Shown here: in pieces, positions 47,591-61,380 of the stretch
Position numbering within the stretch: the stretch's first letter is position 1
Layout: every line of letters begins with the position of its first letter
Assembly (NCBI GenBank): GCA_030340625.1
Contig: JAOPHQ010002005.1
Coordinates: 157,501-221,500 of the forward strand
Source: Merluccius polli
Lineage: Eukaryota; Chordata; Actinopteri; Gadiformes; Merlucciidae
Reading direction: 5' to 3'
DNA: 64,000 nt
The notes under the pieces: generated by a model
Database searches by the model: none
The model's input: only the letters and a program-made list of their open reading frames with translations
Told to the model about the DNA's origin: nothing
Made by a program: the position numbers and the translations under genes

Positions 47591-50500
47591 ACTGTCTTGT
47601 ACATGGGGGAAGAGCCATCAGGAGTGTCACGTCATATGTTTATCATGTAAATCGGCTGTTTGATCGTATCTGGCGATTAATGAGCCATGAGAGTCATTTG
47701 AATTGAGTACAGCCTACCGTGCAGTGCACTCGTAACACCAGGTTTAATCTACCTCTCCAGTTCCAAATGTATTGTCGTGTTGCACCGGTATTCCCACTCA
47801 TGTGTTGTCAACACCTCAGTAGGGAGGGTTTTTATAGCAAATACATATTCCAACCGATGATTTGACTAATTAGTTCTGTGGTTTAAGGAGTGCTAATGAC
47901 TCAAAGCACAATGACGTATGATCTGTCCAGACACAGATCAGCATGGTTCTAATACAACAAGGTGGAGACTGTTGACAATTCACACCTTCCACTTTTTTTT
48001 TAATTAACAAAGTTTTGATTAGTCCCCCTGAGGAAATTTGGACGTGCCCTCACACGAACTGATGCAGAACAACAGACCTTTATGGAGAAGTCCAGTCAGA
48101 TTAATACCTGGCTACAACACATATTTCACAATGTAATATGTGATCTGTGATGCTACTTCATCCCCCCTGTTTCCATTCTCAAGTAGGAAAAAAAAAGAAT
48201 CATGTTTTGCACTGAGAAACAGCACCACAGTAAAAAAAAAAAGACAAAGAAAAAGATCACCACTTATCTTGAGGTATAAAAGACAAGACACAAAAAAATA
48301 GAACAAGTTACTGAATCCCTTGCTGTGCGGGGCATGCCCCCCCTTAGCCTCGCCGGTCCCGCCTCCTAAATGTTGCTGCTACCGGCTTCTTTGTCCCGCT
48401 CCAGAATGGAGGTGACGCGTGTGAAACCCAGCGATGATACCGGGGGCCCGAGGGTTCATTATTCACTGCTGTTCTCACAGAGCTAGGGGAACAAAAAATC
48501 ACTCCTTTGTGCGTAGGAAGAAAGCAGCCTTCCCCTGACCTCATGAATGCGTGGTGTAATGTCAAAAGGCCCCCGAGGTTTGTGTGCCGGGGCCACACCC
48601 ACTCGGCCGTGGAGCCCTGGGATCTGACCGGGGTTACGCACCCCCCTGTCGAGAGAGATAGTGAGAGCGAGAAGGAATCACAGTGTGTACAATATTTGGA
48701 TCCCAGACTGTATGGTATTCGGCTGATGAAACATAGACTTTTTATGAATAGAGTCCATGCATACGCCATGCGTTCCCTATATGTGTTGGCTGCAAAAACA
48801 TTGTAAAAACAGCAAGTCGATTTTTGTATTTCTGAAGCTATGAGCTTCAGATGTTTGGTATCTTTGCTTGATAAATTATGATCCATTATCAAAATTATAA
48901 TGGATTTATTATAATCGATGATCTATTTTGTAATAGATTTATTGTCCTTGACCAATTGACCAATCAGTAAATCCACCACTTGTTTCAGCACTAATACACA
49001 TATAGCCCCATTCCTCCAGAAGCAACTGACCAGCACCAGGCAGACATCTCTGTCTCTGTCAGGGCAGAAGTAGAGAGTTTCTACTTAGATAATTGCTTGG
49101 CGTTGCAGGTGGACCGCTGTGGAAAAATGCCTCGCTCCAATTGAAGTATGTGCAGAAGACATCGTCTCTGCCAATCAGCCACATGTCACTCAGTCGCTTA
49201 TTGAAACTGTGTGAGTGTGTGCAATTTCAGGGGAGTAACGGTACACAAAACATAAGGTCATTGACATAGCTAGGGTTTGGTTTTAAAACTGGACACGACA
49301 GTTTGATAGTAATACATCCATCTCTAGCTTGTATTCATGCAACATTTCTTCTAAACACCCTGTAGAGTATAGTGTTCTACATGTGTCCCCTGCTGACAAC
49401 TCCAGAGGCAAGCTGTTTTCGGGCACAGCAATGGAGCGGTTTGCGTAAATATCGGTAACCAAGTGATATCCAATAGGCCACTTTATTCAGGGGTAATTAT
49501 AACACCACTGAACTCACCATCCCACGAGGCTAGTTCTGGATGCAGTTGCCCCCTTTCATCACTAGCCCCCCACCCCCTACCCCTTATTCCAATCTACAGC
49601 CAGATTGTCTTGTTAGCCAGGAATGTGGAAACGACACGTTTGCGCAAACCGAACCTTCATGGGAAAAGGGCCGCTTCTTCTGTGTAGGAAGAATCAGGCA
49701 AGGCCTGTTGCCCCCCCCAACCCCACCCACCCACCCACCCCCATCCATCCCTCCCATTCAAGCTGGCTTCCCTCCGTCTGCGCGCAGGCTAATAGGCATG
49801 GCTAGCTGGCGTAGACTCCTCGCTCCAGACTCCCGATCCTTTCGCCTTAAACTTGGCTTTGCTGCCACCTCTTCACCCTATTCATGTCAGCAAGGGCCCG
49901 GCATTCTTGTAGAGCTTTTCGAGTGTGTTGCCGTTGGACAGCGATGAAAGGGGTCCGGGGAACACGGGATCTTAAATCACTTAATGAGGGGAGACAGGCA
50001 CCGCTTTTGTCCGCCTTGTTCTGGAGCTGCGTCCAGCCAAAGGCCGCTAACGGGCTCTGACACCTCGCTCTGCCACGCCGCCCAACTTTCTGTGTGTCGG
50101 CCTATGTGTATTTGTGTCGGTGTTATAAAGTGTAATTTGTGTGTATTACCAAGTATGTCAAAATCAGTTTGATTTTAACCATGGGCTGCCGGGCATCAGC
50201 ATTCATACACTTAAACTCCACAGATCTCCATTCGGTTCGTCCAGCCTTTGCATTAGCATACTTACTGTCTCCATCTATCTATTTTTTAAAAAATTTTTTT
50301 ATTAGCAGTGGCCTGGGGCCACATTTGGGTCTGTGTTTACCGAGAGCAGCAGAATAAGTAAGAAGAGGAGGAGGCTGGAAGCCACGTTATGTGTGAAGGC
50401 GGCTGCACCAAGGACAGGGTTGGTCTGCGTCAGAGCTTGGCCTTGCTCTGCAGTAAACAGATACTGAGCCACACCAGGCAGGCCATGCCAAGCCATCATC

Positions 50501-50920
50501 GTAAGCTGTTATAAACCAAAAGAAACCAAAATGTACAAATTAAGGCGGTGCTTTCTAAATGTATTTGGCTGTTTGGCACTTGAATATGTGTCATGTCCTA
50601 TTTCGCTGTTGGATCTCAGTGATGAAGCGTTCTTGACAGTGATGTGTGGCCAACTTGGAACAGCGAATGCATTTTTTAAATATTTCTGCCACACAACACA
50701 TTTCAACATCATGCAATGTTCCAATGCATAGTGTGGGTTACCTTCATAGACTACCATATCTAACATCATGATGTTTATGAAGCATCATGCCTATAACAAA
50801 TGCAGCGGGCACTAGTTTGTTTACTTCTAACGCTACTAAGATTACATTCAGTGTGCTCTTTTGGGCAGAAATGTGAGTGGGTGTAGGAATGTAGCAAGTT
50901 TAACAACTTCTTGATGATGT

Positions 50921-51314
50921 TTAACAAGTGGACCAATCTGATTGGTCAAAAAAGTGTCCTGGTTCTGTGCCGTTAACTGCATCACGGCTGTGGTGCCTGA
51001 TTACCATAAACTCTGCAGTAAAACCCACATCCTCTGGTGTTTTATGGCTATCTGAGAACCCTTGGGCAGACGGTTGGGTTATTGGCCAGATAACAATCAC
51101 AGGGTACCCGAGGTCTGAGTGGCTCGATGATGCTTTGTAGACTGAGGCCGCCGCCCTTTCGGTTGAAGACCAGTTGGGCCAGGAAATCCCCTCTCGCAAC
51201 CCAGCTTCCTCGGGTCAGCCAAGGGTTCTCTTCCTCGGCAACCCTCACTTCAGCCTCTCCGGTCGTAGAAACCATGAGGACCACAGTTTCCTGCATCTCT
51301 TGTGTCCCAAACAC
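50921..51314 (-). other. Coding-like segment of unknown identity, intron 1, opposite strand
   Basis: Two overlapping minus-strand frames read smoothly: one with WVARGDFLAQLVFNRKGGG then LSLQSIIEPLRPRVPC (51314-51048), one with LGYPVIVIWPITQPSAQG then HKTPEDVGFTAEFMVIRHH (51199-50921). Sequence complexity is higher than nearby. No family was recognised. It could be a decayed gene copy, an unknown repeat or a noncoding conserved element. A near-perfect palindrome GACCAATC-T-GATTGGTC (50931-50947) sits at one edge. Confidence 0.2.
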
Positions 51315-52349
51315 TCACTTACTAACACTCCTTGTGAAATGTACAACCCGATTTATACCACAGTATGGCCGCCCTCGCTCCCGTCCCTTCCTCTTTACTT
51401 TAAATGCTGAGCCCTCCATGCTGTGTATCAGGACGTAGGAAGGGTGTCCAGTTGTTTAGTTCTGGTGAATAACCTCTCTGGCACTCACCTCACAGCTTGT
51501 ATGGACACAGATTTGCACAATCATGGGGTGTCCAATTGTCACGTTACACGTTACTTTACTACAGGATACTGTTCACCCTTTTGGAAATAAATAACACTGG
51601 TTTTACAGCTCATTCAGTGTTTACAAGATTTTAAAGCTATGTTTGTGTGTATCATAGGGTGTATGTATTTAAGTGCTGATAATATTCCTTAACAATGCAT
51701 AGTTCAACACATTTTGTATTATTAAATGTAGCTTTTTTACATTAAATCTTGCTTTTTTTACTGATGCTTCGTGCTATTGAGCGATCCCCTTTTTGCTGCT
51801 GTAACACTGCAAATGACGCCTATTATTTTATCATTTTATCTTATTGAGCATTACTTATTTTCTTGCTGTTTCACTACTCAACCTTGATTCCATTCATGCT
51901 ACCCACAAATTGTCATTATAATGCACCAGTAAGTCACGTTTAAAAATGTACAGAGTTGAAAAACTTCTGAAATTCCTCGATCTGTGGCATTACAAGAGAA
52001 TGACCGAGAGGAGAGCAAGGGTCAGAGCCAAGGGGATCAGACCACTATGTATTTGTCTTTTGTCTTTGTGGAGGAGGGTGTGAAGGAACATTGTGTAGTT
52101 TGCCTTGCGACTGCTTTGCATGTGCTTTGAAAGGGATGCGAGGAAGGCCCTGTAAAAAGCATGAGAAAGCCCCAACATGAAAGGCGTCGTCCCAACACCA
52201 AGGAAATGATCATGACACCCAATCGGCCAAAAAAAAGGAGTACCAAAAAAATTCCCTCTGGGAGCTCCCAGCAATCTCCACGGGTTATCTTGAGGAGCGT
52301 GAACTTTGTGACACTGATAGGATTGTGCACACACATAGTCTCATTCACC

Positions 52350-52570
52350 CGCTCCATGCACACACACACACACACGCACACACACACATATACATACACA
52401 CATTCAAACACACACACACACACATGCGCGTGTACACACACACCCACACACACAATCATATATGCACGCACGCACATACACAATTATAAATGCTAGCATG
52501 CACACACACATACACACATGCGCATACGTATGTACATACATACACACATACGACACACACACACACACAC
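52350..52570. repeat. (AC)n-rich compound microsatellite
   Basis: AC runs with ATAC, CATGCG and GTAC interruptions. Confidence 0.9.
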
Positions 52571-52940
52571 GACAAACGCTGGCCAACTTTGTCACATTAC
52601 ATGTCTTCGGGGTGTGTGTGTGTATATTTGTGTGTGCTTCCAGGTCTCTAAGCCATTCAGGGTGATTGATACTGTGTTTCCTAATCTCCTCTCCGTTATG
52701 CTAGCCGTAACACACCTTTTATTGAGTGGGGTGGGGTGGGGGGGCCCCCCCTAAAATCAAACCGAAGCTGCCTGTTGTATCAACCCGCCATTCTATCAAT
52801 GTCTCCATAGCAATGCGCTAAACGATAAAAAAAAAAAAAAAATTGCCCCATAAAAACTACTGCGTTATTATTTACTGGGCGGCGGTCAGAGATGAGAGGT
52901 GGGGAAGTGGAACCAGATCTGCACTTTGGCCAGTAAAATA

Positions 52941-52991
<51 letters not shown>
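52941..52991. repeat. (GA)n microsatellite
   Basis: GA repeat with a single GCGA interruption. Confidence 0.93.
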
Positions 52992-52993
<2 letters not shown>

Positions 52994-53739
52994 CTGAGAG
53001 AAGTCAAACTCCGTCTTCCCACACTCAACCCCCCTCAACAGACCGCTCTCATGTCCAGCCAAACATGTGCTTCCCTTTTACCCCCCACCCCCCCCCTAGC
53101 CCACAGGTCTCAGCAGTCAGTGGGCTAACCTGGAATAGGATGTGCGTCTCCAATACACATCCATTATGTATCCCATGGACAGTACATAAAACAAACAGAG
53201 TGTGATTGGCTTCTCTGCGGGGATATAGAATTGTCCGGGACCCATAGGGAAAGATGAGTCACGATGGGTCATGAGTTATGTGTTTCGGGGGTCCTGAGAG
53301 CTGAACGTGAACATGTCTTTTGTGTGTTATTTATTTATTCTAATGTCTACAAAATGAATACATCATTGCAGAAGTATTGTTCTTATTTAGGGTGATCTGA
53401 AAGTCTGAAAATAAACCACAGTTATGCTTTTCCGAGGTAGAATCAGCGGATGTTATTTTTACTTGCCGAATGACAAATCAATCGTGTTTTCTTTGTTGAT
53501 CAACCGATCGAATAATGAACTAATCGCATCAGCGCTAATATGGTCCTGTGATCCCACTTGGAAGGAAACAACATGTAAGGGGGGAACTGAGGAGAAAAAA
53601 AATGAAAAGATGTAGGTCACGGAGTACAGGAGAATCAAATGAGCTATTGAATATACAAAGCAGACAGAGAAATATCTGCAATAGTGAGGAAATAAAGAGC
53701 GAGGGAGGTTTAGAGCGATAGAGATGGGCAGAGTGCGTT

Positions 53740-53742
<3 letters not shown>

Positions 53743-53811
<69 letters not shown>

Positions 53812-53830
53812 AGAGGGGGAGAGAGAGAGG
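53743..53830. repeat. (GA)n microsatellite
   Basis: About 29 perfect GA units then GAGGGA variants. Confidence 0.95.
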
Positions 53831-54082
53831 GATGATGAGGATGACAGAAAGTGATACTGGAACAGCATCTCCTGCAGATTGCGCGTCAATCTGCTTATAG
53901 TGCACGTGTTTGACATTGTTCACGCTTTCCTTAAACTCTTGTTTTTTTGTTCTTGATCGCTGTCTGGATCTGCGTCTGTATTTTGACTGAAATCTTCTGA
54001 CTCTGTCTCTGAATTTCGTCCAAGTGTACCAACAGGAAGAATCAATTCTTTATCAAAGCCTTTATGCTCCGTTTCCAAAGAG

Positions 54083-54239
54083 TGGGTGTGTGTGAGTGTG
54101 TGAGTGTGTGCGTGCGTGTTAATGTGTGTATTTGTACTCCTGCTTGTGTGTGTGAATGTTTTTGTGTGCCTGCTCATATGTGTGTGCACGTGTGTGTGTG
54201 TGTGTGTGTATTCATATATGCGTGTGTGTGTGTGTGTGA
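54083..54239. repeat. (GT)n-rich microsatellite
   Basis: Imperfect GT repeat, three blocks. Confidence 0.85.
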
Positions 54240-54658
54240 TCTGATGCGTTTTGTGCTGATCTCAGCTGCGGTCATTAGTCATCAACTTTAGCGGCTCATT
54301 TAGACGCAACAAAACGCTTGCAACGAAGCTGCCAGTATCCTAGAAATCAGTTCCCGGTGGAGATGGCAAGGTCAAATTGTCGACAGGCGCATCGAAAACA
54401 CTGGGACCCAGAGTCTCTGCTGATCGTGAACTTCTCAGTGGGAGCAAAACCAAATGGCGCGCGATACGTTAATTGCGTGTCCACGCAGCGTCGTCCGCCT
54501 TTGATGTTCATATCTTGTCGTCTTTCAAGTGCGTTGCGTCGGTAGACGTAAAGAAACACCGTCCCGGATCCTCGTTGAGCTCTAGTAGCACAAGACCAAA
54601 GGGCGGTGCTTGTATTCAGCGCGTCTCCCTCCCAAGGCAAATGGCACATTCATGTCTG

Positions 54659-54675
54659 CCCCCCCCCCCCCCCCC
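54659..54675. repeat. Poly-C tract (17 C)
   Basis: Run of C with poly-G and poly-C tracts following at about 54938-54948 and 55002-55012. Confidence 0.88.
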
Positions 54676-55364
54676 TGAACGCCACTTCTCTGGAAACATT
54701 CAGACTCTAAGATTAGACGCCACGGGAGCCACCGGTGAATGTAAGAGTCCGCCCGTCGCCGTGGTAACCGACTCGTATGCATTCCTCGCTTGATTAAAGC
54801 AAACACGCAGAGACCACGCGGTACTATTTAATGTATTATTTGATCCACTTTTATGTTGTTTTTTTTGTTACATTGTATTTGAAGCTCTTCCTGTCTGACA
54901 CCAGAGGTCATGTGTTGTTGACCCGCTGTTTGGCGTGGGGGGGGGGGGTGTATGGACCCCCTAAGGAGACTCAGACTCCTAATATGTCCTCCTAGGCTAG
55001 CCCCCCCCCCCGGACTATTGTCTAAATGTCATCTGGCCAACACGACGGCGGCTGTTTATACGCGGCCCCTGTCGGCCCATGAACAAAACGGCGCGTCCCC
55101 CATTCATAGCCGCTGTGGGGGAGGGGCAGGTCACAGTTTTGTTTGAGGAGTTGACAGCCCCCCCCACCCCCACCCCCACTATCAAAGAGCCATCATGGCA
55201 AACATGGCACAGATCCCCAAGTCTGATACCCATTGTGTGCCATTACGGCGCATGCATTAGGTGTGTGTGCCTGTGTGTGTGTTTTAAACTGTTGATGAAA
55301 TGCCATTGTGGTGGTGCCAGTGTGTCTAATTAGTGTGTCCACAAACGTTGTCAATCGTCTGCAA

Positions 55365-55470
55365 TCTCTCTGTCTCTGTCTCTCACTCACTCTCTCTGTC
55401 TCTCTCTGTCTCTCACTCTCTGTCTCTCTGTCTCTCTGTCTCTCTCTCTCTCTCTTTCTCTCGCTCTCTT
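55365..55470. repeat. (CT)n/(TCTG)n tract
   Basis: TCTCTGTCTC-type repeats over about 105 bp. Confidence 0.88.
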
Positions 55471-56217
55471 TGTGCGTGAGATAGTGAGTGTGAGAATACG
55501 GGTATTTGTGTGTGTGTGATGGCCATAATGAGGGTATGTTTTTGTGTGTGGTTGTATGGTGGTGTATTCCTTCCTCCTTCGATGTGTGTGAGTTGGCGAG
55601 TTGTCTCTCCCCCATACCCATGATGGCGTGTGTGTTATCAGAGACCCCAGATCTGCGTTCCGGTGTGTCTGGCTGCGGTCTCGTCCCGGTCTCACTGCCA
55701 TACTCGCTCCTCTTAGATCTCTGATGATTTACAACCACCGGGCCCCGGCCCCCCGGCTCCCTGGCCCCCCAGCCAGGCTCCAGGATCAGGTAGCAGTGCC
55801 CGCTATGCCAGGGGTTAGGGCCTGAAGGAGTCAGGTTTTTTACCTCTTTAATATACTTCACCTAATGCTCCTTATCAACCCATCTGGCGCCCTTTTTTTT
55901 TCTTTCTTTTTTTCCGTTTTTCCTTTCTTCCATTCCCGCTCCTCCTCCACCTCTCTCCTCTCACTGGGTTTCCATTCGGGAAGTGTGGTGCGTTTTTGTG
56001 TGTTTTTGTTTTTGTTACCGCGATGGTTATCGCGGTGGCAATGCAGACTTGCCGACACATCGGCGTCGGTTCGCCGTTTTTCAGTTGGCCGTGACGACGG
56101 ATAAGATGGTGGAAGAGACGTTTGGTAACGACAGCTTTGAGCGGGAAAAAAATCCACTACTGCTCCCCGCTGACAGGTTACATATTGCCCGGCATTCGAT
56201 GGTGCTTATGAATTATC

Positions 56218-56600
56218 ACACACACGCGTGCACATGCACATTCACAAGTGTACGCACGCATGCTTATACACACGCGCATAAACATACACACATGTGTGCG
56301 CGGCACCTAAACTCACGCACACACAAATACACACATACGCATAAACACACATGCACGCACGGCACATATACTCATGCACACACACATACACACACACACA
56401 CACACATACACCCACACATACACCCATAAAACCCACATGCACACACATACACACAGACATACACCCATACACCCATAAAACCCACATGCACATGCACATA
56501 CACACACACACAACCACAAATATGCATGCACATAAACACACATGCACATACACACACACACACACACATTCATGCACATAAACACACAAACACATGCAGT
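56218..56600. repeat. (AC)n-rich minisatellite-like tract
   Basis: About 380 bp of ACACAC, CATACACCC and CATGCAC words. A roughly 50-bp unit with ACACCCATAAAACCCACATG is repeated at 56402-56440 and 56460-56490. Confidence 0.88.
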
Positions 56601-58388
56601 CTGATTTTTGAGGTATGTGTGTAAAGCCCTATAGTCAGTCATCAGAATCACTCCTAAGTGTCAATAAGTGGGAAAGACATCCGTCTTGGTGACAGCGTTG
56701 CACAGGCCTGCTGACAAGTTAAAGATCTCCAGAGCGGAGGCAGATGGTAACGTGCGCAGCAGAGCCGTCTTCACTGTTCTTGCGGCGGAGCAGCACTGCA
56801 GAGCCTAATATGAACATCGTGTTTGTGCGTTACACTGTGCCACTCGCATTGTTATGAGATCATCGTATTCAGAAAAAAATAAAGGAATTCACATTTGATA
56901 TTGATTTGTAAATGTATATTTTTTTGGTTCTCACAGCAATGACCGTGACTATGTATTCCCGTTGTGTATGACCTCATTTATATGCCAGGTTGAATTGGTG
57001 GTGACGAGGTGTATGTAGATACTGGAAGACGCACGCACAAAGTGAATATTCATTAAGAAATGATGAATATTGATGGCAAGAGACAGTGAGTGGTGGAGGG
57101 TATCATTTTTTGACACACGGTAAAAGTGTTTTTTTTTAATTCATGAAAGTCATCAGCTCTGGAGAAAGCAGTCCTCACTTGCTCATTGATCAAAAATCAA
57201 AAATAACAATAATAATAATTGCTTGAATTGTCCAGATGTCGCCGAGTATTTCTGGCATTGTAGTTTTTAATTCAGTAATTAGTAGGCGAGTTGTTGTCCA
57301 TTCACTTTTAACTGTTTTTTAACACTTTTTTAAGTTAAATAATATTTAATATTAAATATTTTCCGTTGAGCCAGCAGTCACTTGTTTGCGCAGATGAAAG
57401 AGTGGAGGGCCGGAGCTTTGTCCTGGATGTGGGGGACAACTTTGTCTACTTATGCAAGGAGCTGTTATCCAACAGCTTTGTTACCTTCTCTGACTTCTTT
57501 GACTTGAATTTCACAAGTTTGGTTAGTTCAACAACAGCTTTGGTCTCCATCATCAGAACCCCATAAATATTCATGTTCTTTAGCCTTATCTGGTGATGTT
57601 TTTTTGTTTATGTACACTTCCATTATTTGATTATTTTGGTTGTTTCAGTTTCAGTATTTTAATTATGGAAAATAGATTTGCTGGAAATGTAACAATGCAA
57701 CAATTAAAGTTTTCGTAATAAAAAATGACTTTTTCCGCCATAAATTGGAAATAGATGCATGAATGTGCTTTTTGTTAAATGATGCACGATTTATTAGGGG
57801 GAGGCAACTTTATATTTAGTCAGAGAGGGCTTTTGATCTATTGAACCTACTTTGAGTCGGGTGTGCCTTGCTTTTGGTCCCCTATAGTCTCTGTTGGTGT
57901 GTGTATGTGTTGGTGTGTGTGTGTGTTGCGTTACACTGGGGGACAAACCCTGGGCGAGATAAGGCCAAGGTGTGCTATCAGTCTTTGATGCCTTGGAATG
58001 GCTGTGTGTGTGTATGTGTGTGTGCCCCCTTTATCAGAGCACAGAGATGCAAGAGGTCTGACCTTATCATACAGTCTCTGCCTGTCCTCTGCCTTACCCT
58101 CTTGAGATCATGAGCACATGCGCTTCCTCATGCACACACACACACGCACGCACCCACGCACACACACACACACACACACACACTGGCATGCATGTTAATA
58201 CACATACACACAAAGACAAAGACACACATATAATGACACACTCGCTCTTCTATCTCACACAGACACACAGAAACACACATTTTTTCCATCAATCACACAC
58301 CAGATCAGAGGAATACACCCCCAAAAACAGTTCAATACATCACACTGTGACCCTCTTTGAACTGGAGATCGCTGGCATTGTGTGGGAA

Positions 58389-58398
58389 ACACACCAGA

Positions 58399-58458
<60 letters not shown>

Positions 58459-58468
58459 TCTGGTGTGT
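58389..58468. repeat. 80-bp perfect palindrome centred on (AT)28
   Basis: ACACACCAGACG (58389-58400), (AT)28, then CGTCTGGTGTGT (58457-58468). A third, partial copy CAGACGATATATCG follows at 58469. The unique arms rule out a simple slippage-only origin. Confidence 0.92.
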
Positions 58469-58503
58469 CAGACGATATATCGCATTGATAAATCTATTGA
58501 TAG

Positions 58504-58618
<115 letters not shown>

Positions 58619-59606
58619 TGTACATACAGTGCCTATACAAGAATGGCTACGAGAATAGAGAAATAGGCAACATGGTAACGACGGGGGAATATCACCGAAG
58701 CTGAGCGTACATGTGTCGTTCATTTGGGTTCAACATAGCTGCCTTGGTCATTGGCAAACCCTTCATGAAAAAAGAAAAAAGTCCAAGGACAATCATTAGA
58801 TTTCGGAAAAAACGTTATCGTCTGTCAACAGCGTAACCGGTTGTGTACATATGTTGTTGCCGTCGTCATTGGCAAAGAAAAAAATCTGTTGTGAAAATCC
58901 CGGTCGTGAACTTTCAAATCCCAGCACTGAGGATGTTTGAGGTCTGTTTTCCCAGAACCTAGATGAAGACTGGTTTTCTATTCCATTTGCAACCGTTTCT
59001 TTCCACGGGAGGGAGAAAAAAAAAACCTCAGAAAAAAACCAGAGGAGCAGCAGAAGGCTCTCATTTATATCCTGTTTTTCACTCTGCGACTGTGTGGTCG
59101 CAGCCCTCGTCGGGGCTTTTACAACACGAGCAGCCATTTTGTGAGCCGTGCGCACGTGTGACCCATTAGATAACATGGCTATTAACGGCAGTCAAATTCC
59201 CATCCATTTCTAAACGCCCCTGCGACCGACCGACATACACACACACGCCACACGAATTCCTCATGCAAAAAAAAAAAACGGAAGGAAAAAGTGCCCGTAA
59301 ACCTAAATCATTCTCTGACCACCGACGACGTGCCGGCGATGCACTTCCAGTCATTACTAAGCCCTTGGAGCATCCCAAGGCCACGGGCAACATGTCACCC
59401 ATAGAGGGAGGGGGAGGCAGATATCCCCGCCTGTCAAAATTGGCCTGATCATCCCGAGATTTACGATGACCTGACCCAGGAAGAGGGCGTGCTGCGACGT
59501 CTGGAATTAGCTCAGGGGTGACATCCTCGCAGGGCGCGATGGCTGAGGGGTCAGGGGGATGGATGCTAATGCAGGGGTCATCTCTATGCACTTTACATGA
59601 TTTGCC

Positions 59607-59711
<105 letters not shown>

Positions 59712-60939
59712 CTGGAGTCTAATGTGGCCATGAGTGCAAAAAAAGACATGAGCTATAGGCTGCTTTGCCTTTCGGCACGAGGGGGGTAGACGCCTGAACA
59801 CTGGAAAGAGGGCTGAAGCAGGCTGCTGGTGAGGGGTGACCGCGAAGTAGCTATGTAGCGCCATGCTATGATTGGGGCAGAATATTAGCATCGGTGTAAG
59901 TGTGTTGTGACTTAATATTGTAGCGGTAAAGCAGTAAAATGGATCCAAAAATGGGATACTACTAGGTGAAGCTATTTAGAATATTTAGCGTCGCTATTGA
60001 TTTAATTAATCTTTGATCATTATTATTGAACTTCCATCATCACAAAGCGTGTTTTTTTTTTTTTTAAATAGCGATTTCATGAATCAAATGACACGAAAGA
60101 CAACCACCTTTTGTTTGTGAATATCTCACCGCTTTTATATACAAACGCAATGGAGGTCTTGCATGGGAAGCCGACCTCACCCTCTAGATTACCCCCGTAA
60201 CGCTGAGCCAGATGTGTTCTGTTTGCAACAGCATCACCTTCATATAATATGAAATACATTTATTATTATACACCCAGGACAAGAGGGCTCTTGTGAAGCA
60301 AAGTGGGGAAACAGCGGTGGCTCGACACACACACACACACACACACACCGGGGCTCTCTGCACACAGGCCTGGTCTATATTTTATCTGTTGTTACAGCAC
60401 TGACCGCTTTTCATACACACCCCAATGCATGCTGGAGGATAAACCCGATTATATATGTGTGTGTTGCGTGTCGTGTCGTGTAAAACTTCTTGGAAGACGT
60501 AAGCAAGATTTTGGGAAAACGCCGGGAATGATTACTTGATTTTCATGGAACGTAAAAGGGACCCCATTTCGATCACAATATTGTACGTCGTTATCGGGTT
60601 TCAAGAACGAGGGAAAAACCAAGACATAAATTGTTTCCATTTGTACAAAAAAACAAACCAAAAGGACATACATGTTTTAGGAATTTATGACCCAACCCTA
60701 TAAGTCTCATGTTTAGCATTCAGCTCCACGGCTGCGTCCGCACTGCTAGCATGTGTATCGCATTCCGCTCCCATTCACACATGTGCTAGCTCCGCCAGCG
60801 CAGTAGCCTCCAGCTTCAGCCCCAACGCTACGGATTAGCCGTGCCACGATGGTCCGGTCACAATGCTAAGTGTTGAGAGGAACTAACAGGCCGTGCACTG
60901 CTTATATGTGGAGCAGGTGTGCCATAAATATTACACACA

Positions 60940-60940
<1 letters not shown>

Positions 60941-60977
<37 letters not shown>
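60941..60977. repeat. (AC)n microsatellite
   Basis: AC repeat of about 18 units. Confidence 0.93.
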
Positions 60978-60980
<3 letters not shown>

Positions 60981-61075
60981 TCATGTTCATGTACGCTCAC
61001 GCACACACTCACACGTACCATACAAGGACAGAGGAGAACATAGATACAGAAAGAGACGCTTGACATGTTTGTTCA

Positions 61076-61317
61076 CGCGCGCACACACACATGCACACAC
61101 ACTTACATAGATGCACACACACATACACATTCACACACATTATAGAGATATACACACGCACATAGAGGTACACACACACACAAATACATTCATACACATT
61201 ACACACATGCATACTTGCGTACGCACACGCACATAGATGCATACAGTACACAAACGCATAATATACATTCATACACATTACAAACATACATGCGTGCCTA
61301 CACACATAGACGCACAT

Positions 61318-61352
<35 letters not shown>

Positions 61353-61380
61353 TACATTCATACACATTTCACACATGCAT
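61076..61380. repeat. (AC)n-rich tract with CATTCATACACATTACAC units
   Basis: About 300 bp of AC words. A longer unit containing AAATACATTCATACACATT recurs at 61183, 61265 (variant) and 61350, suggesting an old minisatellite of about 80 bp. Confidence 0.8.

Noticed and set aside
48344..48892. 182-codon minus-strand open frame
   Set aside because: No domain, no signal of splice or start context. It overlaps open frames on the other strand in GC-richer DNA, where stops are rarer.
54300..54800. CpG-containing stretch with a 100-codon minus-strand frame, considered as a second promoter or a gene
   Set aside because: CpG content is only locally raised, the frame matches nothing, and poly-C and microsatellite runs flank it.
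55193..55861. 222-codon minus-strand open frame
   Set aside because: Crosses a (CT)n/(TCTG)n tract; the Arg/Glu-rich middle is compositional and no start or splice context supports it.
57366..57566. 66-codon frame with LDVGDNFVYLCKELL then SFVTFSDFFDLNF
   Set aside because: Looks slightly protein-like but is short, has no recognisable family and no clear flanking splice sites. Left unannotated.
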